A DNA stretch of 64,000 bases. Source: Paraconiothyrium sp. Pb-2020. Lineage: Eukaryota > Ascomycota > Dothideomycetes > Pleosporales > Didymosphaeriaceae. Positions 45,793 through 57,124 of this stretch are shown piece after piece. Position 1 is the stretch's first letter. Every line of letters begins with the position of its first letter. The notes under the pieces are model-generated. The model ran no database searches, had not been told where the DNA came from, and was given only the letters and a program-made list of their open reading frames with translations. The DNA is taken from positions 4,650,001 to 4,714,000 of the forward strand of contig JAJUBI010000003.1 of NCBI GenBank assembly GCA_022419385.1. Direction: 5' to 3'. The translations under genes and the position numbers were made by a program.

Positions 45793-47068
45793 GATTCTTC
45801 AGATTTATAGACCCCATAAGAGTTCGTAGCATACTCGAACAACCGTTTATACCCAAGTTTCGTGGTATTCACAGCCCGTTCATAGCCCGTACAGCAAGCA
45901 ATAATCCTGCCCAGGCTTCACCCCTAACGTCCCTACCCAAAGACGCCACATCTCCAGCCGCACAGTCTACCCTCCCCTTCCTCACCCTGCCCCTCGGTAC
46001 CTCCTCCACACCCGTCATCAACTGAAGTATCTCCCTTTCCTGCTCCTCCTCATATTCCAGCTTCATATCCTTAGGTCCTGTCCTAGGCGCAGTATCCCGC
46101 AACACCACACTTCCGCCTAACTCCGCCTGCCCAGCATCCCTCCCGAACATCCTCTCTCCACCAAACAACTCCGAATGTACCACCTCCTCACTTCCAAGCC
46201 CATCATACCCCAACTCTTCCCATCCCCACTCTTCGCTCGATGATACCTCGATTATCTCCCATCTCCACTCTCCTCCTTATTTTCATTCTGCTCGGCCTCT
46301 CTCGTGCTTGAACCTGATGAACACGTCCTAAGCTTCGTCCGGCTGTTGAAAAGATCCTGAACGAGTCTGTCTTTTGCGTGCGCATTGATGCGGTGATCGA
46401 CTGTGATGTGCGCGTGGGGTGGGTAGTTAGGCCCCCCGAGAAAAAATTGCGGTAGGATTTTTCTTTTGATGGGCTAGGGTAAGACTACGGCGGGGAGAAA
46501 TTTGGATCTCGGCGGTTTATGGGGTGTCAGAGAGCTAGTTGCGTATCTCGGTATAGCTGTGGACGAGGCCGGGTGTGCGCTGGGTTGCATGTGTTTGTCG
46601 AGGGAGGTTACTTAGCGTACATTATTTGCTCGTGAAGACGGCGGATTTTTCATGTGCCTGCGAACATGGTCGGTAGGACCTGGTGCTGTGCATGTGAGTG
46701 ATGAACTTCATCTCTGTTGCTATTGCTCGCCCGCCCACTTTGGAAGCTCGATGCACAATGACGACGGCGGTCCATACTGACTTACATGACGGCATTAACC
46801 AAGACTAATACTCTTGTCACTATCCGCATTCTAGCGGGGGGTTACATTGCTACTTTCGTAGACAAATCTACATCTAAACAAGCCAAAACGCCAGTACATA
46901 TGCTACATCGCGATGCAATGCTCGCTCGCGCCTAAAAGCGCCCTGGCAGAACTCATTAAAACGCAATGGGTATCGTGCTAAACTTCAACACCACCATAAC
47001 GCCAAAAACGCTTGGGATCTCCCATCCCGTCCAGTTCAGTCTACATCATCTCCCGCCCCGCGAACACG
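45793..47068. other. Intergenic, with a doubtful minus-strand reading frame
   Basis: A minus-strand frame at 45869-46213 (114 residues, Glu/Gly-rich, LEYEEEQEREILQLMTG) has coding-like composition but no motif and no clear upstream exon. It may be the last exon of a small unannotated gene or chance. The rest shows nothing. Confidence 0.35.
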
Positions 47069-48774
47069 TCAGCTCTGCGCCGCCCCGGGCGTCTCAGCCC
47101 GCCCCAAACTCTGCCTCTTCGACCCCTCGCCCTGGCCTTGACTCTGCCTCTTCGCCACCTCACTTGGCCGTCTAAACGTCCACCGCGACTCCTTCGGCTG
47201 CACGACCTCAACCTTCTGCGTTACTTCTTTCGTCTGCACTATGCGTTCGCGCGCCATGCTGGTTCTACTCTTCCACGAAAAGATACTTGAAAGCGCCATG
47301 TCGTCTTCGGTCTTGCTTCGGCGGAGGTACTTTTTCCAATCTTTGTTATCGTACTTCTTTGACGTTTTGTGCGCATCTTTGGCGCTTGCGTCTGGCTGGG
47401 CGACGATTTCGGTTGTGAACATTAGCTCTGCGCTGGGTGTGAGTTGGAGGGGGACGAGGGGGCGTTCGGAGTGCATGGTTCGCGCGGGGGAGTGGGAAGA
47501 TGAGCGGCGGTCTGAATGGGAGCGTTTGCGTGAAGGTGAGCGAGAGCGGGTGTGTACTTCTTCGGGTTTTGTGGTACTTTTACTGGCTTCTGAGCTGTCG
47601 AGCGTGTCGTTTAGGGACTTTCCCGGTAGAGTCAGGGTGGTGGGGTCGGTGGGGAGTTGCAATTCGAAGGCTGTGAGGCGGACGGTGGCGTGTGTTCGCA
47701 TGTTGAGAGCTGCGATGAAGCGTTTGGTCCGCGGTATGGTGGCTTGGAGCACGGAAAGATGGGTGACGCAGCTGTTGGTGTTAGCAAATTGATAGTGGAT
47801 AGGAGCAATACTGTGCTTACAGGGCCCACAATACACGGCCGAATGACTCGTCTGTTCATATTAGCGGTGTGGAGGTTCCCGTGCACAAAGTGGACTCACA
47901 AGTAGTGTCGGGATCTAATATGTGCCGTGCTACGGAGCTGAGCTGTACGGCGGCAACGCACGCGACACTGTGTTGTTAGCATTATATTGCGGTATGGGAT
48001 TGGCGGACGTTGCTCACACTATGCGTGAGCCGAACAGCATCACCACCAGAATACGGCGGTCTTGGTCCATCAGCAGTTTCCAGAGCGTAGGAAGGATCCA
48101 GGTGCCAAGGGTAAGGTCGGTGATGATGTTCATGATAATGACTGGATAGTACATCATTCCTTTGGTTGGGCAGTCGTCTGGCACAAAGACCCAGGGATCC
48201 GGCAAACCGCACTGGAAGGCTATTGCGAGTATCGAGAAGACACCCCAGAAAGTGACCATGCCGAACACTATGTTGTAATGTTTTTCTTTGCGAGGCGCGA
48301 CACGCTCGCATAGTTGCAAGAAGGACACCTTGGCCGACCATTGCGCGGCCAGGCCGAGCAGTTCTCCCGCGTACATTGTCTGTTACGCTAAGTGGTTAGC
48401 CCAAACTTAAAATCATACATAAAACCGTGTGCTTACTTTGTAGTAAATGGCCAAATCATCTATAGGAACTTTGGCCATTTTCTTCCCTAAGCCGTTGTTA
48501 CTCGCAATGTGGAAGCATACCGAGCTCGCCACGGCCAGCACCTGCGAAGCTTAGCAAAGCTGAACACACAAATCGACGTTATGCTTACCACACCGCCCGC
48601 AAAAGTAGCATCATCTTTCTTCAAGTACAGCCGATTGTGCCATGCAAGTCCAAATCGGATACTCGCAGCCAGGACAGTGATGAAGATGAATGTGTACGCA
48701 ATGATGATGATGAGGGAGCCGCGATCATCCGACGTCAGAGGATGGAGCGCTGGCTTGTTCGGTACAGCCGCCAT
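47069..48774 (-). CDS. PTH11-like rhodopsin-domain integral membrane protein
   Basis: Six exons (48774-48589, 48541-48437, 48379-48018, 47967-47900, 47851-47821, 47771-47069) give 484 residues. Helices appear as SLIIIIAYTFIFITVLAASI, VLAVASSVCFHIA, WGVFSILAIAFQCGLP, YYPVIIMNIITDLTLGTWIL, VVACVAAVQLSS and a final amphipathic one. FQCGLPDPWVFVPDDCPT has the conserved extracellular Cys pair, and DLTLGTWILPTLW is the usual D(x)xLxxxPxxxxW block. A long Ser/Arg/Lys-rich cytoplasmic tail follows (residues ~280-484). PTH11-like proteins are fungal GPCR-like receptors, some for host or surface sensing; there is no CFEM domain here. Exon 5 is only 31 nt. The tail holds dense phosphorylatable Ser/Arg motifs (RSRSPSRKRSHSD). 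Confidence 0.85.
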
Positions 48775-50285
48775 GGTACGAATTTGCGAGAGGTCGCGTG
48801 CATGTAGGAGGCCAGTGCCTTAGGTCAGTCAAACAGCAGTAAGAGGCATCGCCGCGCCTTTTTCTCGACAGCTGGACAGGATGGCGTTGGTGTATGAAAG
48901 ACACGGGGAGTGTCTCAGCTGCACAATGGCATCCATCTTGCAGGGTACATGTTGTGACCGCGAGGGAACCAATGGGTCGGTCCGGAAAAGACGGCAGCAT
49001 CCTTCCGCAGAATCTTTGACAGGGCTTTGCTGGCAGGACTCGCCCTGTTTACTTATTTGGTGTCCTTTCAGGGTTTGGCGTGGGATGTCGAGTCGTCGGT
49101 GCGTGAAACGGCAAGCCGTCGGCTCGCCCAACGCTAGACGGGGAAGCGGCTTCCCCGCGACTAGTCGCCGCTCGGAGGCTCCGCTGAAGCTCCCACTGGT
49201 TCCCGTACGCTATCATCTGATTCATCTCCGGTCTCCCCAGGCTCGGCACAGGAATACTAATATCCTCGACACTGTCCCGGAACGTCCCTTTGCAGCCCAA
49301 CGAACCGAGGCGGTCCGAATGCTGTGTGCTCTACAAAAGGAAAAATAGGCGTGCCCGAGGTGTGAAGCTCGGCACTTCACCCTGCCGCATGCGACGCGGC
49401 AGAAGAAAGCATGGCACCATCCAAACCAGGGCATGATTGGCATCGCTTACACTAAGGACGGAGAGGATCACTGCGTTCGCTTGGGTCCCGTGTCAAGATG
49501 CAGGCCTGCCATAAGCTCGCTATACAACGACTGAATCAGGCGTCTGATATCGAACCATGGCTCCGGCAGCATGGGCAACGACAAACCTAACCCTGACCAT
49601 GTACGACCTTTGCATCCAAGGCGAGAGGGCCATTATCGACCGCCATCGCCTCTGTCAACGCCACTGACGCCCCAATCGCCTGATCAAAAAGCAGAAATTC
49701 TATCAAATGCATTACCCCGGGAACCCATCTCAAAAGTTATTCTCGTTCAAGCTGAGAGAACTCTCGTGTTCCTGCGCGCGTAGATTTCGGCTACGACGCC
49801 CACGCAGAATGTGGAATCTCGCGGATACGAATCACTGTCAAGCGAGCCCATGCGTGGCGTGGTGCGTATGCATCGCAAGCTCGCGTACAACCACACCCCA
49901 GCACTTACAACTCCATCAGTAAGCATGTATCTTCGAAGCACTTGCTCTGGAGGCCGTCACTCTCTAAACACATTAACAGGCCGATGCACTAATCCCATCT
50001 AATAGCATGCCCCGGTTGTACTCTAGCCCCATCAAGGAGCGCGCCGTGGGGTGCGCAGGATAAACACTGTTGCATTTCAGTATGCACGGATCCGGTCCTT
50101 TGCTGCAGGCCAGGGTTGCAGAATTTCCCCGCTGCAGGAGCCGCTACTTGACACCATGATTCATTTGATCCGGGACCTACAAGAACAAAATCGACTCAGG
50201 GACGCGGCTGTGTCCTGTTCTTGTACCATTGCGCTGGGAGCTCAAGCCCTCACCCTTATACTTTGTTCGCGCACAAGAATTAGCC
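48775..50285. other. Divergent intergenic region
   Basis: 1.5 kb between the divergent PTH11-like and permease genes. No credible gene or RNA seen. Confidence 0.45.
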
Positions 50286-52115
50286 ATGAAGGATAGGGAC
50301 TTGGAGCTGACGACCCAGGCCGGGGAGGTTGACGAGGTCGCTGCCCAGGAGGCTATCGACGACGAACGTGCCAAGGAGCAGAACGCGCACCATGGAGGAA
50401 CGCTGGAGGTAAGCTTTCCATCGTCGCGCGCGAATTGCGATCAGCATCTCACATGTATTGTAGCGATACATTAATCTTGTCTCCACCGTGAACTTCTCCT
50501 TCGTACTGCAGTGCTCTTGGGAAGCCGCAGCAGTCACCTTTCAGTTCGCGCTTAGCAATGGCGGTCCGGCGTCTATCGTCTATGGAAGCATCCTCGCGGG
50601 ATTCGGAACCACGCTTGTGGTCACCTCACTGGCCGAAATGGCCTCTATGTAAGCGCTGTCACAATCATGCATGTTATCGCAAGGCGATAACCGATCGCCG
50701 TTGGGACGGAACTGATAGATCCGATCAGGGACCCGACCGTTGGAGCCCAATATCGCTGGTCAGCAACGTTCGCCCCAAAATGGCCCCGATTCTTCGGCTT
50801 GATGCAAGGTACGCCGCGACACCTACCGACGTTTCTACAGTATCGCAAAGTCTGACTCCATTTAGGATGGATCACTGTCTTCGCTTGGATCTGCTCTTGC
50901 ACCTCCAATCCAGCATTGATCTCGAACATCATCACAGGTCTCGTCATCTTCAACAACCCTGACTACGTTCCCAAGCAATGGCACACGACGCTGTTAATGT
51001 GGGCAATCACATCGCTACCTTTCTTCGCCAACTTCTACTTCAGAAAGTTGCTGAACCCTTTTGAAGCAATTGGCGCCCTTTTGCACGTCATCTTCTTCAT
51101 CGTCAGCATCATCACTCTAGTAGTGCTCGCACCGCGAAGCTCCCCCGACTATGTCTTCAAGACGCTCACTCACGATAGCGGCTGGCAACAGCCCATCGTA
51201 GCCTTCGGTATCGGACTACTCACAGTAGCATACCCACTGACAGGTTTCGGTACGTCAACCCATTCCCACCCACAGCTCCTCCCGCAACACCATCAGAGCC
51301 CCGTCGCATACATACTGACCAACCCCTCAGATGGCGTCATGCACATGTCCGATGAAGTGAAAAAAACCCGCGTTCGCGTCCCCCGCTCCATGATCTTCTC
51401 CGTCGTCCTAAACGCCATCATGCAATTCGCCTTCATGACAACCGTCCTCTTCACAATCGGCGACCCCGCGGTCGTCGCCGCAGACTCCCTGCCCATAATC
51501 CAAGTCTACTACCAAGCCACGGGTTCAAAACCAGCTACAAACCTGTTCGTCGTCGTAATCTGCATCATCATCTTCGTCTCCTTCTTCAACATCTTCGCCT
51601 CGGTGTCGAGACTCATCTGGGCGTTTTCAAGAGATAATGGTCTGCCGTTTAGCAGGACGTTTGCAAAGGTGCATCCTACGCTGAAGATGCCGCTTAATGC
51701 GCTGATACTGCTTGGAGCGTGTTTGTGCATTTTGGCGCTTATTAATATAGGGAGTACAACCGCGTTCAACGCGTTTATCTCCCTTCCCGCGCTGGGCGGT
51801 TACATATCCTACTTCATCCCGATTCTGTTCATCTTCATGCGGCGCCTGTCCACCAAGCATCCCACGCCTATCCCGTGGGGCCCATTCAGGCTCGGAAAGC
51901 TCGGCCCGTTTGTCAACTTTGGAGCGATGGTGTATATCCTTTTCGTGCTGTGTTGGTTGCCGCTGCCGAGTTTTAGGCCGGTGGATGGCGAGACGATGAA
52001 CTATGCGGGTCCGATTGCGGGCTTTGTTATTCTGTTTGCGGTTGGGGATTGGTGTGTTTCAGGGAGGAAGAGGTTTAAGGTGCCGGTGTTGAGGAGGGCG
52101 GAGTATGAGTACTGA
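50286..52115 (+). CDS. Amino-acid/GABA/choline permease (APC superfamily)
   Basis: Five exons (50286-50408, 50464-50648, 50729-50808, 50866-51249, 51331-52115) give 518 residues. The N-terminus is hydrophilic, followed by about twelve helices. FALSNGGPASIVYGSILAGF, AEMASMDPTVGAQYRWSA and FFGLMQGWITVFAW are signatures of the yeast UGA4/HNM1 group; FDGVMHMSDEVKKTRVRVPR is the conserved ADExKNAxxxxP-type loop. It should be a plasma-membrane or vacuolar proton symporter for GABA, choline or related amines. The second intron has two possible acceptors; the one at 50728 restores MDPTVGAQY. The C-terminus (RFKVPVLRRAEYEY) recurs as a relic 2 kb downstream. Confidence 0.88.
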
Positions 52116-52714
52116 GCGGGGTGGAGGGCGGAATAGGTTGATAGATTCTTGCTATCTTGAAGATGGTCGTCTACCGTTGCAACCACAGTAGCACAACCGT
52201 TGAGAGATATCGAAATGGCCAGACACTTTTGGCAGCGAAACGTCTGAAATTTCCGGTCAGCTGCTACGTCATTATCTCGCACCACCATTGGCTGTGGTGT
52301 AATATGGGGTATGTGGTGCTATTCGTCAAGGTCGCATGAGGCTGCATGAGGCTGCACAGGTCGTGTGGCTGAGCAGAAATCAGAGTGTTCCAAGGGGGCC
52401 CCAACACTCTCGAACTCCTCTCTGAGACTTCGTTGCAAACGAACAGAGCTCCCTGACTCAATGCACGACTATTGAACAACTGCCACTAGGGCCCCACAGG
52501 CCCCCGCGCTACCTGCTCGGCCAACCTGTCAGGTCAACATGGCTCAGGTCAGTACCACTTGATGCTCACCATCGCACCCTTGACCGCCTCAAGACCGTTC
52601 GTTGACTATGTTCAAAGGTGCTAATCCGTACCTCGCCATCGCCCTCGCGCGCACTTTACCAGTATTCGTCTGAGCCGAGCACCGATAGCGACGGTGGCAT
52701 TGTCCTAATCGCCA
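52116..52714. other. Intergenic or unannotated 5' part of the kinase-like gene
   Basis: An alternative frame from about 52618 (Ser/Pro-rich, ...DGGIVLIANDERYSELGR) overlaps the kinase frame and looks partly coding. MAQ at 52540 followed by a GTCAGT...CAAAG intron-like segment could feed it. See the findings. Confidence 0.35.
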
Positions 52715-54097
52715 ATGATGAAAGATACAGTGAACTTGGCCGCCGCCGTCCTCGTGAGAAGGGATCACTGGAGGCCGCACATCATAGATGGGACCTTCAG
52801 CCCCGAAGACCAAACGAGGGCATCAATTGGTGTGGCCGGGGGTGCCATGTCGACTTTGGAGCTGATGAACATATTCCGCTCCGGCGAGGGCGACTTCTTG
52901 GTCATGGTTCCCAAGGTATGCGTCAATGTCAACGAGATCTCCCCGTCGACTGATGATTTTACCTCAAAAGGTGGTGTATACGAAACCAGTTGCAAAGGAA
53001 TGCGGCTGGCCTGGAAGATCAAATATTGCCAAAGGAAGGTGAACCAAATCAATCAACGGAGAGAAGTCGAAGTACTGAAACGAATGAGCCATCGACATGT
53101 CGTCAAGCTGGTTGGAACGTATACACAAGGTGTAGAGCTGGGTTTGCTCATCTGGCCGGTGGCGGTCTGTGATCTAGCGACTTTCATGGACGACATCGAT
53201 GTTCTCCGCGGAAGCCTCACAGATTTGGAGACAGGTGACATTGAGAACAGCCAAATGTTGTCGATCATGGGTCGGCTTGGATCCCTCTGTCCAGAGACAG
53301 ATTCCAGGATGGATGCATACATCGCTGCAGTGTCGCGACTATCGGCCTGCTTTGGATGCCTCATCGGCGCTATCGACTACGTTCATGGCCAACGTATCCG
53401 ACACAAAGATATCAAGCCTCACAATATACTACTCTCGCATGATGGCTTATGGCTTGCATACTTCGGAATCTCATCTGACTTCTCGGCACATTCGAACAGC
53501 CAAAGCGAGGCGATCGAGCGCGGCACACCCAGATACTTTGCACCAGAAGTGGCGGTATACGAAAAGAGTGGGCGTGCGGCTGATATCTTCTCTCTTGGTT
53601 GCATATTCCTCGAGATGATAGCTTTGATCAAAGGTGTACCCCTTGAAGAGCTCAAAGCCTCCTGTCCGGAACAACGAGGCTCATTCCAAGGAAACCTACA
53701 GCACAAGCAATCATGGTTCAAGTTATTAAGAACTAGAAATACGCAGCTACAACACTTGCTATGCGAGATCGAGAACATGATGGAGAAGAAGCCAAATTTA
53801 CGGCCGTCCGCCCACACACTGGATAAGCACCTGGCAGTTATCAGTCAGCTAGGAAAGGCGCGCTCGCCGTTGTATGGTCCATGTTGCAAGCCCGAGCAAC
53901 TCATGACCACGATATCAGACATGGAAGCAGAGATTCAAGACTTGAGACTAAGTCTCAGGGAAAGAGATCACTATATCGATGATCTACTAGAATTGAGTTC
54001 ACTGGCAGTCTCGCAGAGTCCCTTAGATGTGCCCCGTCCCCCGATGGGTTCGAATTGTGTTGCCATGGCCCCCTTCTCTGCTCTTAACGGTCAATGA
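52715..54097 (+). CDS. Protein-kinase-like protein with altered DFG motif
   Basis: 460 residues in one frame. N-terminal part IIDGTFSPEDQTRASIGVAG...STLELMNIFRSGEGDF, then a kinase domain: LAWKIKY (candidate ATP-binding Lys), REVEVLKRMSHRHVVKLVGT (alpha-C and beta-4), YVHGQRIRHKDIKPHNILLS (catalytic loop with Asp232 and Asn237), GTPRYFAPEV (APE) and ADIFSLGCIFLEM. The DFG triplet is Tyr249-Phe-Gly (LAYFGISSDF), so the usual Mg-binding Asp is lost. A coiled coil (MEAEIQDLRLSLRERDHYID) lies near the C-terminus. This organisation resembles fungal kinases found beside NLR or HET genes. Loss of DFG Asp suggests a pseudokinase or a weak kinase. The true N-terminus is uncertain: a second open frame overlaps the first 120 nt. 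Confidence 0.75.
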   Translation: MMKDTVNLAAAVLVRRDHWRPHIIDGTFSPEDQTRASIGVAGGAMSTLELMNIFRSGEGDFLVMVPKVCVNVNEISPSTDDFTSKGGVYETSCKGMRLAWKIKYCQRKVNQINQRREVEVLKRMSHRHVVKLVGTYTQGVELGLLIWPVAVCDLATFMDDIDVLRGSLTDLETGDIENSQMLSIMGRLGSLCPETDSRMDAYIAAVSRLSACFGCLIGAIDYVHGQRIRHKDIKPHNILLSHDGLWLAYFGISSDFSAHSNSQSEAIERGTPRYFAPEVAVYEKSGRAADIFSLGCIFLEMIALIKGVPLEELKASCPEQRGSFQGNLQHKQSWFKLLRTRNTQLQHLLCEIENMMEKKPNLRPSAHTLDKHLAVISQLGKARSPLYGPCCKPEQLMTTISDMEAEIQDLRLSLRERDHYIDDLLELSSLAVSQSPLDVPRPPMGSNCVAMAPFSALNGQ

Positions 54098-54109
54098 TGC
54101 CCGTCGGAT

Positions 54110-54157
54110 AGCTCATAAACTGGCGGTTCAAGAACATATTGAGGAGAGCGGAGTATG
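54110..54157 (+). pseudogene. Stray copy of a permease C-terminus
   Basis: One frame reads WRFKNILRRAEYEY-stop, matching the last codons and stop of the permease at 52115 (RFKVPVLRRAEYEY). The nucleotide match continues as GTATGAGTACTGAGCGGGG past the stop. No further permease sequence is present upstream. Confidence 0.75.
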
Positions 54158-54545
54158 AGTACTGAGCGGGGCATCGGGCGACTAGTTTTTGTGTGATTTT
54201 GTGAGGCCATTGCAACAGTGTGTAGATCGTTAGATACTAGAGTTAATTCTTGAGCCTGAGATGGGCATGGAAAATGATATGCATAGATTTGATGGCTTTC
54301 CAAGTGAATAGAGAACCGAAGGCCTCTCCAGCGGCGTTTTTAGGGTGGTTAAGGAGCGTGGTCCTAGAATCTACTTGGGCAGTATCAATCACTTTCGTCA
54401 TTTGTGTGAGTAATAACCTTGGTCATACTGTGAGTATGCCTTTCTGAGCTCCCGCTATAGCCCAGATCTGTGCAATCCAGCTCTAGCGAGGTGGAAAACA
54501 AATCGAATGGTAAGCTAGCATATTGAAAATCATCTTGCTTGGTTC
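54158..54545. other. Convergent 3' intergenic region
   Basis: Between the kinase-like gene and the convergent HET gene. Nothing seen beyond the permease relic. Confidence 0.45.
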
Positions 54546-56273
54546 TTATTGTGGCCTTCGATCATCATGCTCATCACTAAGCTCCCGGATTGGCCCCCAC
54601 TTAAACTCCAGTCCTACGCGTCTACCTTTGTAGATTTGTGGATCCTCCGACTGGGCTCTCCATTCGGCACCTATGGTGTAGTCCCGCGGTACAAGCCGCA
54701 GTGAAAGCTGTTGCATCCCGAGCAGGCCCTCAACATATAAACCACCTGGCACAACCAGATCCTCTTCTAGGCCATTAGTGTAGTCGCCATGATCGCGAAA
54801 CTGCTTCAACATATAACGTGCGTCCTTTTCAAAGAAGATGGAGTTATCTGTGTCCACGATTTTGTACAACCACCGCCGATTGTAGTCTTGCCGTGCCTCG
54901 TACTTGAAAATTACTCCGAAAGAGGACCATGAAGGTCCCATTTGCTGATTCCAAGCTCGACATCGCTGGTCCATCTCAAAGACCAGTAAGCATTCAAAAA
55001 TACCTTTATGACCAGCGTGAACTGTTTTCGTGTCCGGATCCCAACATCCCAGTGGAGCCAATTCCCCGATCAAAAGACCCCTGCTGCGCAGCCGATCGAA
55101 CTCTTCAGGGAACGTTATTCCAGTTTGACGTACGTCCCGGATTTCCTTATTCGACAGGACCTTTGGTACTTGAATTATCGTTTCCTCAGCGCGATGACAT
55201 AGGTCTTCATCTGCCATGGTGTCGGGAGAAGCCCTAACGCAGAAGTCATTGCTTATTTGACGTAAGAATACACCAAGTGGGTATTGCTGTGACTTAGACT
55301 GATGTCCCAGTGGCAGCACGAGACAACCGGACTGGTTATGATACTTGAGTGGAAATTGGAACCGAATGCCTTGATTGGTGACTGAAAATTCACGATAGAC
55401 GGTATTAATGTTGGCCGCTGCCTGTAGGTCTTCGCCGTCTCTGAACCATTCAGGCGACTCTGCTAGCAGACCTGAGAACATGGATGGGAATGAATCCGTC
55501 CACGCAAAGATACTTAAGTCAGGATTTTGCTTTATAATCTCTTCTTGTAGGCGAATGAAGGCTTTTTTACCCTCACCGTAGAGTAGTGGCATGTTGACGT
55601 CAAATATGCCCATCAAGCAGTAGGCAAGGTCTTCGTCTCGTGTGGTCTCGCGCTGTGCGGCCCATGACATACGCACAGCAACTGGAAGCTCCCTGATATT
55701 TTTGAACGTCGAGATACGAGTGACCCTCCGTATAACGTCCTGGAGTGAATCCCTGTCGCCACGGCAGGTCCAGCTCCCGTCGTAGAAGTTAATCCTTTTT
55801 GGAGCGACCAGTTCCTGAAGTGTCCAACCACGGGTAAACCATCTCGATGTTTCGAAGGTCTCTAGATCCGCAGTCATGTCGGAGAGGTAGGCAAAGCAGA
55901 CGTCTGCCTCAAGATAATATTTGTACATGGAGTTGATAGCTTCGCTCAGCTCAGCGCTAGAGCTCTTATCGATGCAGCAGGTATCAATCCAGACATGCTC
56001 TATATGCTGGTCCACATAATAAAGGCGATCTTGGTAATAGAATCTTCCCTCATATTTCGTGTTGTATCGTTGCGCGATCTCGCATGTCTTCAAGATCTTT
56101 TGATACCCAGGCTTCGATGTTGTGCTCGGAGGCCGATCGTCAGGATCGATAAGCATCTCTTGGAAGGTAACCTCATCGGCATCAGTCCCCCACGTGTGTG
56201 AAAGGATGGCATATCGCGGGATATTCTTCGTATAAGACTCAAGGCTGTGGGTCCTTATGTTGACGAGGCGCAT
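54546..56273 (-). CDS. HET-domain (heterokaryon incompatibility) protein
   Basis: A single exon of 575 residues from the ATG at 56273 (MRLVNIRTHSLESY). The HET domain shows YAILSHTWG, GYQKILKTCEIAQ, HVWIDTCCIDKSSSAELSEA, YKYYLEADVCFAYLSD, RWFTRGWTLQELVAPKRINF and YCLMGIFDVNMPLLYGEGKK. This is the HET-E/HET-D-like subclass that begins MRL(I/V)N. The domain triggers regulated cell death in vegetative incompatibility. After residue ~300 the C-terminus is unrecognised and beta-rich, with no NACHT, WD40 or ankyrin repeats, so the sensing part must be this C-terminal region or a partner. The frame is intact, in contrast to the RIP-destroyed HET gene at 27.6 kb. Confidence 0.88.
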   Translation of the reverse strand: MRLVNIRTHSLESYTKNIPRYAILSHTWGTDADEVTFQEMLIDPDDRPPSTTSKPGYQKILKTCEIAQRYNTKYEGRFYYQDRLYYVDQHIEHVWIDTCCIDKSSSAELSEAINSMYKYYLEADVCFAYLSDMTADLETFETSRWFTRGWTLQELVAPKRINFYDGSWTCRGDRDSLQDVIRRVTRISTFKNIRELPVAVRMSWAAQRETTRDEDLAYCLMGIFDVNMPLLYGEGKKAFIRLQEEIIKQNPDLSIFAWTDSFPSMFSGLLAESPEWFRDGEDLQAAANINTVYREFSVTNQGIRFQFPLKYHNQSGCLVLPLGHQSKSQQYPLGVFLRQISNDFCVRASPDTMADEDLCHRAEETIIQVPKVLSNKEIRDVRQTGITFPEEFDRLRSRGLLIGELAPLGCWDPDTKTVHAGHKGIFECLLVFEMDQRCRAWNQQMGPSWSSFGVIFKYEARQDYNRRWLYKIVDTDNSIFFEKDARYMLKQFRDHGDYTNGLEEDLVVPGGLYVEGLLGMQQLSLRLVPRDYTIGAEWRAQSEDPQIYKGRRVGLEFKWGPIRELSDEHDDRRPQ

Positions 56274-57124
56274 TGCGTGTACCTTTGCAATGCACAAGCG
56301 ACCTCGCTGTGCAGAGGTCCACTCTTTTCAAGAGAAACAATAGTATATACGGAGGTAGTGGGCTTTATGTTTGAATGGCAATGTTAATATGTCTTACACC
56401 CTGCCACATGGCGGGGTGCGGAAGGCTGGCACGCAGCTGCGCCACCGCCTGGGCACACGTCAACATCCGATCCCTTGGAAAATTGTGAAATGATCTTTAA
56501 GTGCAACAGTTCGTTCTCTACAGGAGTTTTGAAGACAAAGCTGTTAACGACCTTCTTAATCATTTTTAGAAAGAATGTGGCTGGTCACGTGATACAGAAG
56601 ATACTCAGGTAATTGGATGGGATCCAGGTGACAAACCTTTGGATGTGTGATTTCATAGAATCGAAGATATTCAATCTCCTGCGCTTGTTCTATGTATCTC
56701 GCGTCCTCAAGAAGTATCAAGATATTAAATAGATATGCTACTGATGTAATGCTTCTAAACAACCAACCTTGGTGTACATATTACCAACCCTGTAATTACC
56801 TTCCTTAGAATATGACAAGCTGATAGGTGCGGTTGTGGAATATGCGAAGGAGATTCAAGCGGATGATTTGTGTTGGCCTACGCAGTATTTGAATCATCGG
56901 GCGTAGCTTTTGTATTCGAAGGTGGCGCAGAGGACGGATTTTGTGATGTACAGTGTCGGGCATGAGGGGAAGTACGATTCAACGACTCAATCACACGGCG
57001 AAAGAACGGACTGTGTTGAATCTCTCGAGGTAAGGCCGAAGCATAACAAATCACAACATTATTGCTTCATTATAGAATACCGCTACTGCACCATCAATCC
57101 GCATGCATCAGCTCAATGAACGAA
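56274..57124. other. Intergenic with a possible coding relic
   Basis: From 56810 to 57119 one plus-strand frame with a single TAG reads LIGAVVEYAKEIQADDLCWP, then TQYLNHRA-stop-LLYSKVAQRT and DFVMYSVGHEG. It looks like a decayed exon of a gene I cannot identify. The remainder is non-coding. Confidence 0.35.

Noticed and set aside
52918..52972. Possible intron inside the kinase-like gene (GTATGC...AAAAG)
   Set aside because: Splicing it would break the kinase frame, whereas reading through keeps it.
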